A stretch of 64,000 nucleotides of DNA from Golubevia sp. BC0850. Taxonomy: Eukaryota > Basidiomycota > Exobasidiomycetes > Golubeviales > Golubeviaceae. The stretch lies in NCBI GenBank assembly GCA_012976225.1, contig JAAVVG010000004.1, positions 868,001 through 932,000 of the forward strand, written 5' to 3'. The position numbers and the translations under genes are program-made. Below the pieces are notes generated by a model. It saw nothing but the letters and a program-made list of their open reading frames with translations. It made no database searches and was not told the DNA's origin. Below, piece by piece: positions 24,086 to 35,667 of this stretch. How positions within the stretch are numbered: position 1 is the stretch's first letter; every line of letters starts with the position of its first letter.

Positions 24086-24421
24086 GCTACTTCAAAGGCT
24101 TCGGATTGCCATCCCAGCCAGCTAGGTCCAGGCGCTTCTGAATTCCATCAGTCCATCTCGATTCCGCCTTTTTCCCTTCGCCTTTCAGGAATTGGATCTC
24201 GATTTTTTCTAATTTTCTTTCTTTCTCTTCATCAATATGTAGCACCTTTCAAACCTTGTATTTTAGTCAAAACTTCAATCAATCATCAGTCACATCATTC
24301 ATTCTCAGTACCTTCCCTCAACGTAACTTTGCTTCTGAACTTAAAAATTCACACAGCTCCACGCTGGAGTAAGGTCGAGAAAGGAGACACAAGAAGATAG
24401 AGAGATGGAAGAGAGAGAAAG
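24086..24421. other. tail-to-tail intergenic region
   Basis: 336 bp between two convergent stops, T-rich in the middle (24200-24240). Likely 3' UTRs. No gene seen. Confidence 0.5.
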
Positions 24422-25180
24422 CTACCAACCCCACGTTCCAGCTCCACCTTTGAATCCTCTCTCTCCCCCAGTGATTTCAGGTGTGATCCAAGATCCATAG
24501 AAATCGCCCTCCTGCGCTTGAACGACATCTTTGAAGAGGAACAAAGCGAAAGCGATCAACTTTCTGAAGCTTGACACTCGGAGGAGACGGAACTCTGCAC
24601 TCACCATCGTCAACCATGCAGGTCCAATCACCATTCGTATTCTTATCACTACTAGAAGATGCATAGAAGCAGAAGTAATCTTTGATGGCAGTAAAGGTGG
24701 GAGTCGGTTTGGGGTAAGACCAAATTCTTGCCTTCGCTCCGACAGAGTTCGTCCCAGGGATCAGGAGATCGTGATAGAGAGCTCTTCCTTTCCATTCGCA
24801 CATGGTTTGAGGAGCATTGGAGACATTGACTAAAGAGCTTTGAACTGAAGAAGGAGGGAAATAGTCTGCGTTTGGGGGAGGGTAAGACCGCTTAGTCAGA
24901 AACTACACTCATTCGGGATGAGATGGGATGAGATGAGGTTCGGCTTACAAGTTGGGGGATGAGAAGTTTCTAACACCCTGTAACCTTGAGTAGTATCTGC
25001 TACTGTTGTCTTGGTTCCATCTGGGCAGTTCCAGATGACACGTAGCCTGGCCGAGGTTTGTTGAAGAGCTGGAGGTCTTGGATAATTCCAAACCTAATGG
25101 ACGAGGATGAGGTGTTAGTCTCTACTTAGAGATCAGATTAATACTATTAGACTCACATTCTCTACTGCACGTGCTGCCAT
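24422..25180 (-). CDS. DUF427 domain protein
   Basis: Model on the minus strand: 25180-25157, 25093-24949, 24865-24605 and 24528-24422 (178 residues). All four exons close in phase. The sequence follows the DUF427 (PF04248) pattern closely: VWNYPRPPALQ, VADTTQGYRVLETSHPPTYY, CEWKGRALYHDLL, ARIWSYPKPTPTFTAIKDYF, FYASSS, and near the end GDFYGSWITPEITGGERGFK with a GTWGW terminus. The conserved Trp, Cys and Tyr positions are kept. The biochemical function of the family is not established to my knowledge. Members are small soluble proteins found in bacteria and fungi. It lies head-to-head (197 bp) with an F-box pseudogene. Confidence 0.85.
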
Positions 25181-25377
25181 CTTGAAATGAATGAAGCAGG
25201 AAAGGACAGCGAAGTCTTCACTTCTGGCTTCCCTTCATTGCCCATGGTTTGCAGTATCCCAATCGAGTTTTGACGCGTTTCTCACTTTTTTTTTTTGGAC
25301 TGCTTCAAAAGGCTCTTTCTTCAAAAACTTCCATCTTCCTTCCCCCATCACGTTCTTCCTCTATCCTCCTGAATATG
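25181..25377. promoter_or_regulatory. head-to-head intergenic region, DUF427 / F-box locus
   Basis: 197 bp between two outward-facing start codons, with a T10 run near 25288. It must contain the DUF427 promoter. No site was assigned. Confidence 0.4.
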
Positions 25378-27490
25378 TCTCATCTGGAACAACTCTTGTC
25401 CAAGATCTCAGCTAATTCGGAAAAATTGCGCAAGAGAACTGACATGAACAAGTATTGCGTTGCTCAAGGTCCCCTCAGAGATCCTATCTTCGCTCTACCT
25501 CCAGAACTGTTCTCTCAGCTTCTCTCCTCTCTTCCACCTAAAGAATTGGCAACATCAAATGCAGTATCAAAGTCTTGGAGAAATCTCGTTTTGCCAAACT
25601 CAAGTCTTCATAAAGAGATGGACCTATCAAGACTGGGAGCAGAATCTCGAATGGAGATCATTCAAACCTTCCAACGCGTCTCAGCTCTCTCTTTCTCTCA
25701 ATAGACTCGTCAAGGTGTCTCTCAACTTATCAGCTTTCATGGTCGACTATGATCAAGGAGAGCTAGAGGTCAATGCGTCTGTGCTCCTCAAGGATCTCCT
25801 CATTTCTCTCGGACTCAAAAGAAACTCTTTCCTATCTCTCACTCAACATGAAATCATAGAAGCTCCTAACTCCAATAATCGCAACTCTCTTCGATTATGC
25901 TCAGTCAAACCTCAACGTTAGAGAATTCCGTGCCAAGGGCCCTTCAAGCATCGCGATCAAGGCTGGGAATGATCAGCCAGGTTCAAAGAGATTCACCTTA
26001 TCAACCCATCGTCCTACTTCTTTGCCTCTACAAACGAAGGAGAAGGTAGATTTTTTATATATGCTGATCAAGTCAATTCAAGGATTTGGCCTAGGTGGAG
26101 AGTCACTTGGAAGTATTCGTGGGATTGAGGGAGGAGATGCAGATTACATCAATATTGTCACTGAGATTGAAGCTTCCAGACTCTCCTTGAAGAAAGGTCG
26201 TAGGGCAAGATCAAGATTCCTGTAGAGCGATCTGGAATTTTTCAATTAACTGTCCTAATCTGAATACTCTCTCTATCAAGATGAAGCGGGCAATTTTGGC
26301 AAAGGAGGAGGAGAATCAAACTGTTACGGGGGTTGATTGCGATACGAGGGGCACAGTTACGAAGGTAGAATAGGCTGGAAGTCAACAAGAGCTGAAGATT
26401 TAGGACAGAGAACAATAGAATATCGGATGAGGAATTATTTATGTACAAATGAGTGGTGGTTTATATATGTGTTTGAGAGTCAAAACAAAGGGGTTTTGGG
26501 AACAAAGGTTGGAACAACACAGCCCAGGATCAGAGAACAAGGGAACACAAAGAACAAGGAGACAGTTAGAGAGGAGGGAGGGGAACAAAGGGAACATATG
26601 GTCTGTGTGCAACAACGACAAGGGACAAAGGGAAAACGGTCTATGCGCTTGCCTCAGAATCAAGCAGAGCTTGAGACTTGTGTAGAGTTCGACCATAGGA
26701 TGATCGGGCTGCTATGATGGGCCCTGTAACACAAACCCAAACCCTAAAGATTCCAGCAGGTCTACAACAACTCAAAAGATTAAAGCGGTAGAATTTGAAT
26801 CTGGAAAGCTATCTGATTCCATGGAGCAAGTTTTCAAATTTCATCGGAGGCAACTTGAAGATGCTTACTCTTGGTCGTCACTACGGTTCAGGTTTCAACT
26901 TCATCAACCTTTCTGAACTCAACTCGGTCTTAATCAAGTCAGCAAATACTCTCAATTCCATCAATCTCGGAAGTTTAGGGGAATCTAATGAGGAGATCTA
27001 AGGCTTCAACTCTCGTCTACTTCTCCCCAATCTCCTCGAGCTGACCCTAGACTCAATCGATCAATCATTTCACCCCCCTTCTGTTCAATCTTGACCTTCT
27101 AAAGGTTTCTAGTCCAACACTTAGTTCTTCGACCGATTCTCAAGCCGCTTCTGATCTTCTAGTTTCCCTCCTGGGCATCTGCAGCTTCTCTTTGGAACAC
27201 TTAGCTTTCCTCGACTACAAGCCACAAGAGGTCAAGCCATTAAATGTCGGGGAACTTTAACTTTCCCAAAGATGCATTGTATCACCTTGCAGCTGCCTCA
27301 TGACAACACCGTTAGATTGCTGCCGAAGTTCACTTACCCAGAACTTTACATACTTTTAGTAGCTGGAGAGTTGGAGTCAGAGTTCAGGGAAAGGTCACCA
27401 AAGCTCTGGTCACCAATGGGGGAGCAAGTTGGTAATGCGGTGCAAATGGATCCTCCAGAGTTCAGTTTTGGCGGTGAAGCTGACTTGTAA
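25378..27490 (+). pseudogene. F-box/LRR gene, frameshifted and split by a solo LTR
   Basis: An ATG at 25378 leads to a good F-box (DPIFALPPELFSQLLSSLPP, then ELATSNAVSKSWRNLVLPNS). The frame ends at 25704, but matching coding continues in other frames: about 25690-25920 (VKVSLNLSAFMVDY...), then 25921-26225. A 410-bp solo LTR lies at 26322-26731. After it LRR-like sequence resumes, in frames without one common reading (NLKMLTLGRHYGSGFNFINL, LSELNSVLIKSANTLNSINL, LLPNLLELTLDSID), to about 27490. Several frameshifts and stops plus the insertion make this a host pseudogene. Before decay it would have been an SCF substrate receptor like the intact copy at 12719-14208. Confidence 0.7.
26322..26731 (+). 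mobile_element. solo LTR of a retrotransposon, copy 1
   Basis: 410 bp beginning TGTTACGGGG and ending CCTGTAACA, with the TG...CA ends of LTRs and a short terminal inverted repeat (TGTTAC/GTAACA). It is flanked by a perfect 5-bp target-site duplication, CAAAC at 26317-26321 and 26732-26736. No internal retroelement sequence adjoins it, so it is a solo LTR, presumably left by recombination between the two LTRs of a full element. It sits inside the F-box pseudogene. It looks whole and is nearly identical to copy 2, so it is probably young. Superfamily not determined. The open frames inside it are not treated as genes. Confidence 0.9.
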
Positions 27491-27807
27491 AGATAACAGA
27501 ATGGCGGTATGGTTCAGAGGGGCAGATTACAGAGGAAACATGAACAATCTCTGTTGATGGTTTTACTTCAAGAACAATTAATCACAAGTGCTCTCCATGC
27601 AGCACACTCTCTCAAAATTGTTTGAGTCCAATTGCGATGTGTTTCAAGACTCATTTCAAATCTCTAATTTCAAACCTCAACCAACTTCTCCTTCAAGCTC
27701 AACTTCTCAGTCTTTTTCAAGGTTTCAAAATGTAACCTCAAAGCCTCAACTTCCTCTATGTCTTTTTAGTTGCCTCCCCCTTCTTACTTTCTATTCTCTC
27801 CCTCTTT
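27491..27807. other. gap between the F-box remnant and solo LTR 2
   Basis: 317 bp with no clear coding content. The short frame starting at 27588 is Ser/Phe-rich and unconvincing. Confidence 0.45.
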
Positions 27808-27812
27808 ACAAT

Positions 27813-28222
27813 TGTTACAGGGCCCATCATAGCAGCCCGATCATCCTATGGTCGAACTCTACACAAGTCTCAAGCTCTGCTTGATTCTGAGGCAAGCGCA
27901 TAGACCGTTTTCCCTTTGTCCCTTGTCGTTGTTGCACACAGACCATATGTTCCCTTTGTTCCCCTCCCTCCTCTCTAACTGTCTCCTTGTTCTTTGTGTT
28001 CCCTTGTTCTCTGATCCTGGGCTGTGTTGTTCCAACCTTTGTTCCCAAAACCCCTTTGTTTTGACTCTCAAACACATATATAAACCACCACTCATTTGTA
28101 CATAAATAATTCCTCATCCGATATTCTATTGTTCTCTGTCCTAAATCTTCAGCTCTTGTTGACTTCCAGCCTATTCTACCTTCGTAACTGTGCCCCTCGT
28201 ATCGCCATCAACCCCCGTAACA
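27813..28222 (-). mobile_element. solo LTR of the same family, copy 2, inverted
   Basis: 410 bp, the reverse complement of copy 1 and nearly identical to it, with a perfect 5-bp target-site duplication ACAAT at 27808-27812 and 28223-28227. The different duplications show two independent insertions rather than one inverted duplication. With copy 1 it forms an inverted pair 1,081 bp apart. Confidence 0.9.
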
Positions 28223-28227
28223 ACAAT

Positions 28228-28760
28228 TGACAGTACATCCCACTCTGTTCTATGCTGGCCTGCCTCCCTCCCTCCTACCAGTCTGTTTTTCAATTCTTCC
28301 CATTTTTGTTTATGATTTTGCGTCTTATGGTTCCTTCTGCATGAAACTGTGGTCTTTGGGTTGGATCTGCAGGGAATGAATTAACCATGCGGGAAAACCC
28401 CGATGGAGATGGAGCACAAAGTCAGCCACTAACCAGACATAACCACACAAGCTGACAAATATGGGCTAGCTCTTCTCGTCTGGCTCACAATCTCACAATA
28501 GGCAGTCTTGCATCCTCAGCTGGTAAATTGTGAGGGGCAAGATTTTTTGCTGCATGACAGAAAATGAGATTGGAGAGTGTTTAGTGTAGTCATCGCCTTC
28601 CCAACAACAATGACTACCTAGGCCTGGAGAAAAAACCGTCTCCGGAGCGATCAAATTTGTTGAGAGGAACTGCTGGACCTTGAAATCCGCAAGAAACCTC
28701 TGCTTGTCAAGCTGGTCCAGCTCAAACTTACCTGGCCTCTCAAAGAGTTCAGTGATCTGA
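28228..28760. other. repeat-island sequence, no gene recognised
   Basis: A minus-strand frame at 28493-28792 reads ITELFERPGKFELDQLDKQR and looks partly protein-like but matches no family I know. Its start lies inside the neighbouring repeat copy. Confidence 0.35.
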
Positions 28761-28947
28761 TTGCGAGTGAAACGAGCATATATACGTACCATGATGTTTG
28801 TTCAGCTCGAGACAAACCACGAGAAATATAGAGTTCATACCTCTAATCAATTTGATGTAGCATTCGTTGACTGAAGGTACTTTCAGCACGGTTCCACTCC
28901 ATCTCTCACTCGCACCCTCACAGTGTTTCTGCTCCTAGTTTTATTGA
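28761..28947 (+). repeat. family A element, copy 2
   Basis: Same order of landmarks as copy 1 (TTGCGAGTGAAACGAGC, GACAAACCAC, GAAGGTACTTTCAGCA, TTTCTGCTCCTAG) with scattered substitutions. The right terminal repeat is degraded, so this copy is probably older. Confidence 0.6.
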
Positions 28948-30955
28948 CGTCCACTGGTATACAGCTCCGTTTGGTAATCCGTCAAGTGTATAAATCACCA
29001 ACTATTGACACATTCGTTCCAAATTTTAGCACCAGGAAAGAATGGTAGTGGTATTATTGCAGGTCCCTCCTTTACGCGGATTGGGTGTGTTCATTACACG
29101 ATTTTGGCGATTTACGCAAGTCGAAATCTGGAGATTTTTTATAATTCGCCAAATCTGCCAAATGCTCAGGCCTCTCCGCCAGATCTGATAACGGTACTTG
29201 GTCAAGCCACGTGAATTCAAAGGGAACTGATTTCATTACATCAAAGTTGTCTTACATAACATGATGGGGGCGGGACCAGAGCAATTCTAAACATAAACAG
29301 GGGACTAGTTTCTGACTGGTTTCTGACCCACAAAGAGACAGAATGGATGGAAGAATGAGGGAAGAAGAACTACATACTCACAGATAGTTTCTCAGTATAG
29401 TGAAGGCAGGAGAAAGAGGGAGTGGAAGACAAGACGGAGGAGGGGCAGTGAAGAAGGGGGAAAAGGGCCCCTGGGGGAAGGAGGAATAAGGAAAAGGTCA
29501 GTTGGAAGTAACAGTCTGAACAGTTGACGTCATGTGCTTTTCTGTCCCTCACCTAAGCTCCATCCGATGACTTGTGATTCATCTCAGCCACCAAAAGAAA
29601 GAAGAAGCCTCTCAGCGGATCGAACTCACTCACTCACTCACTCAACAAAAAGGGTGTCGACACTTAGACCTTGAATGGCTGATTTGAGCGAGAAAGAAAT
29701 GAAAAGAGAGCTGTCAGAAGCGTTTCAGTCTTCAAGCTAGCTAAGAAAGATCTGACGTCAAAGACTTTAGCAAGAAATGAGGATGGACAGGAGAGAGTGT
29801 GAGGGTGAGAGAGAATCAAGGTTTGGACTCCCGTCCCCGCAAAGTCCATAAGATTCAAGATGTAACTTGCCGCCTTTTGATGTTGAGGTCCTTTGGAGAT
29901 TTTCTGTCTGTGAGTGAGACCTAGGAAAAGAAAAGAGAGAGACAAGAGAAGGAGAAAGGTTTTAGAAAGAGGCGGTGGAAAAGAACAGGTGAGGACAAGA
30001 TGGGGAGGGAATTTGAATCCGAGGCATATCAACTCGCCTTTTAAAGAGAGCCCAGAAGACTCGTAATGGTCTTCAACTTAGAAGGAAGAGCCCCGCCTTG
30101 AAGATGGACGAAGAGAAGGAAGAAGTAGTGTAGAAAATAGGGTGGACTGTCTCCCATTGATCCCCCAAGAAGAAAAATGACTCTGATCAACCAGGCGCGT
30201 TTTCTTGCTCTTCCTTTCTTGAGTCCCATGCAGCCATGGAGACCACGGTCTCTCTTTGAGCTTCGAAAAGAGTGACAAGCACTCCAGAAGCAAAGCGAAA
30301 TCGAAGTCAAGTAAACACAAATCATGTTTGGGGTTGAGAATGTATACGAAGACGAATCGAATGCCTTTCTGCTCTCGATTTCTTCAGGTTAGAAGAATCA
30401 GTAGCTCCAACAACGCTCTCAGTAAAAATTTGGAAGAAGGGAGGTCAAGAGCAGACAGCCTGGTGAGCGACCACGCGATTGAGGTGCTCTTCTTTCCTTT
30501 CCATCGCCTCTTTGTTTTATTTCAACCCTCTAAACACCTCTGAGAGCTTCTTTTGGAAATCCAGGAGATGAATCGAGGCTTAAATGACGAAATGCTGCAC
30601 CGGAACGAGTCCAGATTGGGAATGCTGAGGCACTGAGGGTCCCAGAGGGCTATCGGCTGTGCTTGACAAGCATCATACACACTGCACAGTACAATATAGA
30701 GGCCAACGAGGAATTTTTTCCATCCAAGAGTAGGAGAAGTCCGAGCGATCCAGTTCAAGGTCAAAGAACCCAACGTTTCAAGTGATATGAACCCCAGAAA
30801 GCGAACTCAGTCTCTGAATCCCTCCAAATCTCTCTAAGGTCCGCAGAATCTCGCGTTTCTCGAGTGCAAACGGTTTAAGAACAGATCGACCTTTTAGCTC
30901 GCATGCTTGATTGAGAGTCAACAAGGGGTCTGTAAATTATATAGATTTTGACTTT
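28948..30955. other. about 2 kb without a recognised gene
   Basis: Short open frames occur on both strands (for example 29664-30032 minus, 30041-30325 minus, 30256-30543 plus, 30522-30773 minus), but all overlap others and show no domain. A (TCAC)n tract lies at about 29625-29644. I see nothing that supports a gene. Confidence 0.4.
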
Positions 30956-31086
30956 TTGCGATTGAAACGAGCATATATACGGACTATCATGTCAATTTAG
31001 TTTGAGACGAACCACCAGGGAAAAAGAATTGATAAATTCGAATTCATTAACGCTCCGTGTTTGTCTACTGAAGGTACTTTTAGCAC
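30956..31086 (+). repeat. family A element, copy 3 (left part only)
   Basis: Starts TTGCGATTGAAACGAGC and keeps the order to GAAGGTACTTTTAGCAC. It then switches directly into the GC-rich family B repeat at the shared AGCAC. Confidence 0.6.
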
Positions 31087-31275
31087 AGATCTGCCTTGCG
31101 GGCGGGGTATGGGGTAGAGCCCCCCGCCCCCCACCCAAAGGATTAATTGATGCTTTCGTGTTGGATGAGACGCTGATCTGCCCCCAGCACTCAAGGAAAC
31201 GCAGAAGAAGGACTCCCTCGATCCACGATTGCAAACCTTCCTCCCAAATATCGCCATCTCCTCTACCTCTTCCTT
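31081..31275 (+). repeat. GC-rich dispersed repeat, family B copy 1
   Basis: Contains TCTGCCTTGCGGGCGGGG, then a GGGGTAGAGCCCC block, then AAACGCAGAAGAAG about 75 bp later. The same landmarks in the same order occur at 37882-38050. No coding capacity recognised. Confidence 0.5.
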
Positions 31276-33275
31276 CCCATAAATTGGAATCCGTTCATCC
31301 CGAAGTCTTTCGTTGGCCAGAGCGTGACTGCCTTTGAGTTTACGCTAAGTCTTGGAGAGATGAAAGCTGCTGCTCTTTGACGCTTTGATATGACTAAGAG
31401 TGATTAAATTCACAGATAGAAAGGAACACATGGCAAATAAAGAAATCTGGAATTCATGCGGCGGAGGAACATTTCAAAAAGAGGAAGTAATTTTGAGAAG
31501 AGAAAAGGGGAGCGGAAAGGGGAGCAGGCAAAAGGGATTGATTCTTGAGGCGTTTGCATGGTGATTCTGGGTTCTGGAAAAAGAAACTTAATTCGAGGCT
31601 CGTAAGCCTGAGGCAGTTGAGGTTGAGGGTTTGGCTGGCTGGAAAAGTGTCTGAAGATTGGATGAACTCTAGGAATGCTAGAGTACCTTCCTCAGAGTCA
31701 AATATCTGGGCACTCATTTGTCAAACTCGGGTCGTGATAGCTTGCCAGCAATAGACCAATTAGCATTGGCTCAATTTAGAGGAGCAGGACCCCTGGACAA
31801 GCAAATCCGCCGGTGTAAAACACTGTCTAACATCAGTTTATACTCGAATCTAGCTCTAAAGTCCTTAAAGCACACCGCGGAAGAGAGTGGTCAGGAGCAA
31901 TTTACATGCTTGTGAACGTCTCCACTCTGTAAACTTCGATTGATGCCAAAGTACAGCCATTTCGACGCCTTTGTCCGACACAAAACTTCTCGACATTGAC
32001 CAAGGGTGGCGTGGAAATGGCGGTCCTTTGGAATCGAAACGGCAGAACTTCGGGGTAAAATACGAGATTTGGCGGTTCTTTAGCGGTTCGAAATTTACCT
32101 CCAAAGGACTGCCATTGTGATGCTTTTTGCTACTTCCAATTCCTCGCCTTTTGGATGCCATTTTGATGCTAAATTAAGATGAAAATACAGTCAAATATCA
32201 ATCCTTCTCAAGACACGGTATATATATACAATACACAACTACACGAAGTGGGAGCTCTAAGTACATCATAGACTTGAAGTGAAAAAGATAAGCGAAAAGA
32301 CAGATGGGACTTACAAATTCAATGAAATCGTTGAAACAGATTGAATGATAGACCTAAATATGAGCATTGTATTTGAGGGTTTACGAGTTTTAGTCAATTT
32401 TCTAAGTTTGTTTTTCCCTTTTTATTCCAATCCATCCTTTTTGTAGGTTCAGTCGTACTACGTGGTCTTACTAAACTTGTCTTTCCTCTTCCCCTGATTT
32501 TCCATTCTCTTCTCAACTACTTATATTACTCAACCAACTCTCTATTCTTTCTTCAAGTCTGAATATAGGAAGGAGTATCAAGTAGGAAAGCCTCACCAGC
32601 TATTCAACTTTCCATTCACAGTTCTCAATCAACAGAAGCAACTCCTGCAGATCAAAAGAAGCTCCTGGCAGCAGCTCCTTACAGTCAAGAAGAGCAGAAT
32701 GAATTCGGGGAAAACTGCAGCTCTGGACAAAGACAGCCGATGAGATGCAGCGCCTCAGCATTCTCACGAATGTTGAGAAGGGGACCAAGGTCTTGTGCGT
32801 AATCCGCAAACGATCGCATATCAATTGTTTTTTTCTTTTTGTGAAATCATCTATACATCAGAGTCATGACTAGCACCTCCTCTGTCCTCACACCTCCTTA
32901 ATCTCAATTGTATCTTGGAGCTTCTTAACTAAACTTGGTGGATACATCATAGTTCCAGGCCCAGTCTGAAAGAACGAAGGTATAGAGCTAGAGCCCTTTC
33001 TTACCTTTCCAGTCTTCCAGCTTGATCTTCTCCAACTCCCGGTGACAAGCTAGACTGAAATGCTCTGTCGGGTCTTGGATTGCTTCTTTGTTTGACGGGT
33101 TTGAAGTTGAGTTCATTTTCGAAGAGTTAGAAAGGATATGAATGAGGGAGCTCAGTCACGAAGAGGACGGGAGAAATTGGGAACTCTCAACTCTCCCTTT
33201 AGAGGACCCCTGAAACAACCTGATCTTCTCGCTGAGTAACCAAGAGAGCTAGCTGTAGATTTGACACGTCAGAGA
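31276..33275. other. about 2 kb without a recognised gene
   Basis: A minus-strand frame at 31454-31717 (LAFLEFIQSSDTFPASQTLN) faintly resembles the leucine-rich parts of the F-box family, too weakly to call. A segment at 31390-31413 (ATATGACTAAGAGTGATTA) recurs inverted at 38290-38312. A TATATATA tract lies at 32219-32228. Confidence 0.4.
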
Positions 33276-35010
33276 TCAGCAATGCAAATCTCGCCACCAT
33301 GCTTTCCGATGACATAACCCAACTGAAAGTTCGCACTTTATCGCTTTGACGTAGAGATGGTTGTCGACGAGCCCTTTCAAGACCTCTTTGACGACCTTCT
33401 CATGGTTGTCTGAACCTGAGTTGGAGAATACGAGGATATCGTCGATCACCGAGAGAGACATCGAGCATGTCCCGCAAGATGTCTTCGAAAAGTCCGTAAC
33501 GAGTGCGAAAAGCTGTTTGTCATTCGTCGCCGAACTTCATTCGAATCAAGTTGTCAACCCCTCTGAGATCCAACCTTGTGAACAAGTTCATCCCAATGAG
33601 GCGGTCGAGAGTGTCGGTGATGAGAGGGAGAACCAGACGGTTCTTGATGGTGTTGGCGTTGAGTCGACGATAGTCAACACAGAGTCTCAAGTCGCCATTC
33701 TTCTTCCGGACGAACAGAACCCCTGCACCAGCGGGTGACTTGGATCATCTATCTTTCCGGTACAAAGATTCTCCTCCGACCAGCGCTTTAAGTCGAGGAG
33801 TTTTGGGCGAGACAGGTTGTAGAGGTGGCCAAATGGAATCGCACGTCGTACTCGGAGCTCCTCCTTCGTTGGCTCGTCGTCTTCCAGGTCTTGGTCCAGC
33901 TGTTGATCAAACGTGATGATCGGCTGTGTGATCTTCGTATCCGAACGAAAGAAGGGAGTTTCATTGAGAGGCAATAGTCCACCAAGGGTCTTGCTGGAAA
34001 ATTAGAAAGAGCGGTCATGGCGTCGACTTTGAGCATTCCTCTCAGCATTTGGTCGAGTCGACGACAGAGCTTTTGATTGCCGTATTGAGAGCTACCGCGT
34101 CCAGGTGAAAACGGTGTCGTACAAACGACTTAAAGGTGTCCCCACAAAGCAGTGATGTAATAAGACCTTCTCGATGTAAGATGGATCCAAACTCTCCACC
34201 TCTTGAGTTGTTGGCTTCATCCGCGAAGACGCGAGTCATGGCCGGGTTGTCGATAAAAATGGAGGCAAAGTCCGGACGAGAGTTCTCCTCGCAGGTCGGA
34301 AAAGTTTTGGAAGAGATCTGGAAGACGGGGGGAAAGTGATGAAGGTCCCCAGCTGGGATTCCTGTGACCCTCACGTTGTTGAAGATAAGCGTGTAGGCAC
34401 CCCAATCGAGGTCAGGTCTATACTTGGTAAGCCAATCCATACCTAGTATCATTTTGGGTACTTAGGTAAGGGGCAGACGTTGAAAGTTTGAGTGTCAGAG
34501 AAGGAAGTGTCATCGAAGGATCAGCCGAGTTGGAGGGGCAGTGTAGTCTCATGAGTGATTGGACCAGAAGGGAGTTTCCTCCCATCGAGCACATCAACAA
34601 ACAATGGAACGGGTTTAGTAGAAGAAGTAGAATTGTATTTCGAAACGAGGTTTGCATCGATGAAGCTAGCTTCTGCGCCACTGTGGACGAGAGCCAGAGT
34701 TGTGAATGTTGCACCGTTGGAGATGACAGTAGGAGGAGGGGATTAGTGTTGGGATTGGTGCTGCGATTGCCGCTCATGGAACAAACAGCGACATTGATAG
34801 AGGTGGAAACAAATGGAAGTTGTGAAACTGAGCTCGAGTCTGACCGTTCAAACAGAGACGAGAAACTGGTTTTTTGTTGCACCAACGAGCTGCGTGGCCG
34901 TGACCACCGCAGCGAGGACAGTATCCAGCCTTGCTGAAACGTTCTTCGATGGCGGTGGTGAAGCTGGAGACGAAACCTGCCCAAGGATGGGCTGGATTTC
35001 TGGACCATCG
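33276..35010 (-). mobile_element. Ty3/gypsy-type LTR retrotransposon fossil, internal fragment
   Basis: Minus-strand parts in the expected order: a gag-type zinc knuckle (CPRCGGHGH with the last Cys four residues on) near 34900, an aspartic-protease-like end (ILGMDWL) near 34440, and the N-terminal and palm regions of a reverse transcriptase between about 33970 and 33280 (for example LSVIDDILVFSN). Integrase, RNase H and LTRs were not found next to it. It is truncated and broken in several places, so it is a moderately old fossil. Confidence 0.75.
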
Positions 35011-35139
35011 TTGGAAGTGTCGAGAAGTTGGGCGTTAGCAGCGTCGGAGGAAGATTCCTCTTTAACAGTAGCGCTGCGTCCAGGATCCTTGGTGGGAGCG
35101 ACCGTAGGAGCTGAAGAGCTAGGTCCGAATCTTCTTCAA

Positions 35140-35667
35140 ATGCTCATTTCGATTGGAAAGGACACACTGTCGCTCTCATCAGTCTCGCTGAAACCTCAAG
35201 TGAAGTCAAAGCAACAGCAGAAGAACATCTCAAAAGAAGAGCGTCTCAACTGTACTCAAGTCACCATGGATAGCCAGATCCTAGCTGCTTCAAGTGGTCA
35301 GATTCTCACGAACAACACTCAGATCATCAATGCTGAAGAGACTTCTCATCCAGTGGAGGACCTAGTCTTTGTAGCTCCAAAGAATTACCAGATGGCTATG
35401 CAGTCTGTGAAACATGTATGTTGGAGCGGAGCCATGGGAGACGAGATCCAATCTCTTGTTGACCGGAAAGTCTACACTCTCGTCGATCGACCCCCTGGAG
35501 TCAAAGTTCTAGGATCTCAATGGGTCTACCCTTACAAGTTGGATGCTGATCGGAAAGAAGTTCTAAGATACAGGTCTCATGTTGTAGCCAGAGAAGATCA
35601 GTCAATCTTTGGAGTCCACTACATGGGAAACTCCCAAAGATGTGACTTTGAACCTAATTTTGACTAA
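35140..35667 (+). mobile_element. Ty1/copia-type retrotransposon fossil, reverse-transcriptase fragment
   Basis: A plus-strand fragment with the start of a copia-type reverse transcriptase: WSGAMGDEIQSLVDRKVYTL, then PPGVKVLGSQWVYPYKLD and HVVAREDQS. Only this part is present. It abuts the Ty3/gypsy fossil in the opposite orientation. Truncated at both ends and clearly dead. Confidence 0.75.

Noticed and set aside
26337-26717. 126-codon open frame, matched by an identical frame at 27827-28117
   Set aside because: Both lie almost wholly inside the two solo LTR copies. The identity comes from the LTR, not from a protein family.
33361-34937. Several plus-strand open frames up to 149 codons
   Set aside because: They are antisense to the Ty3/gypsy fossil and carry no recognisable domain.
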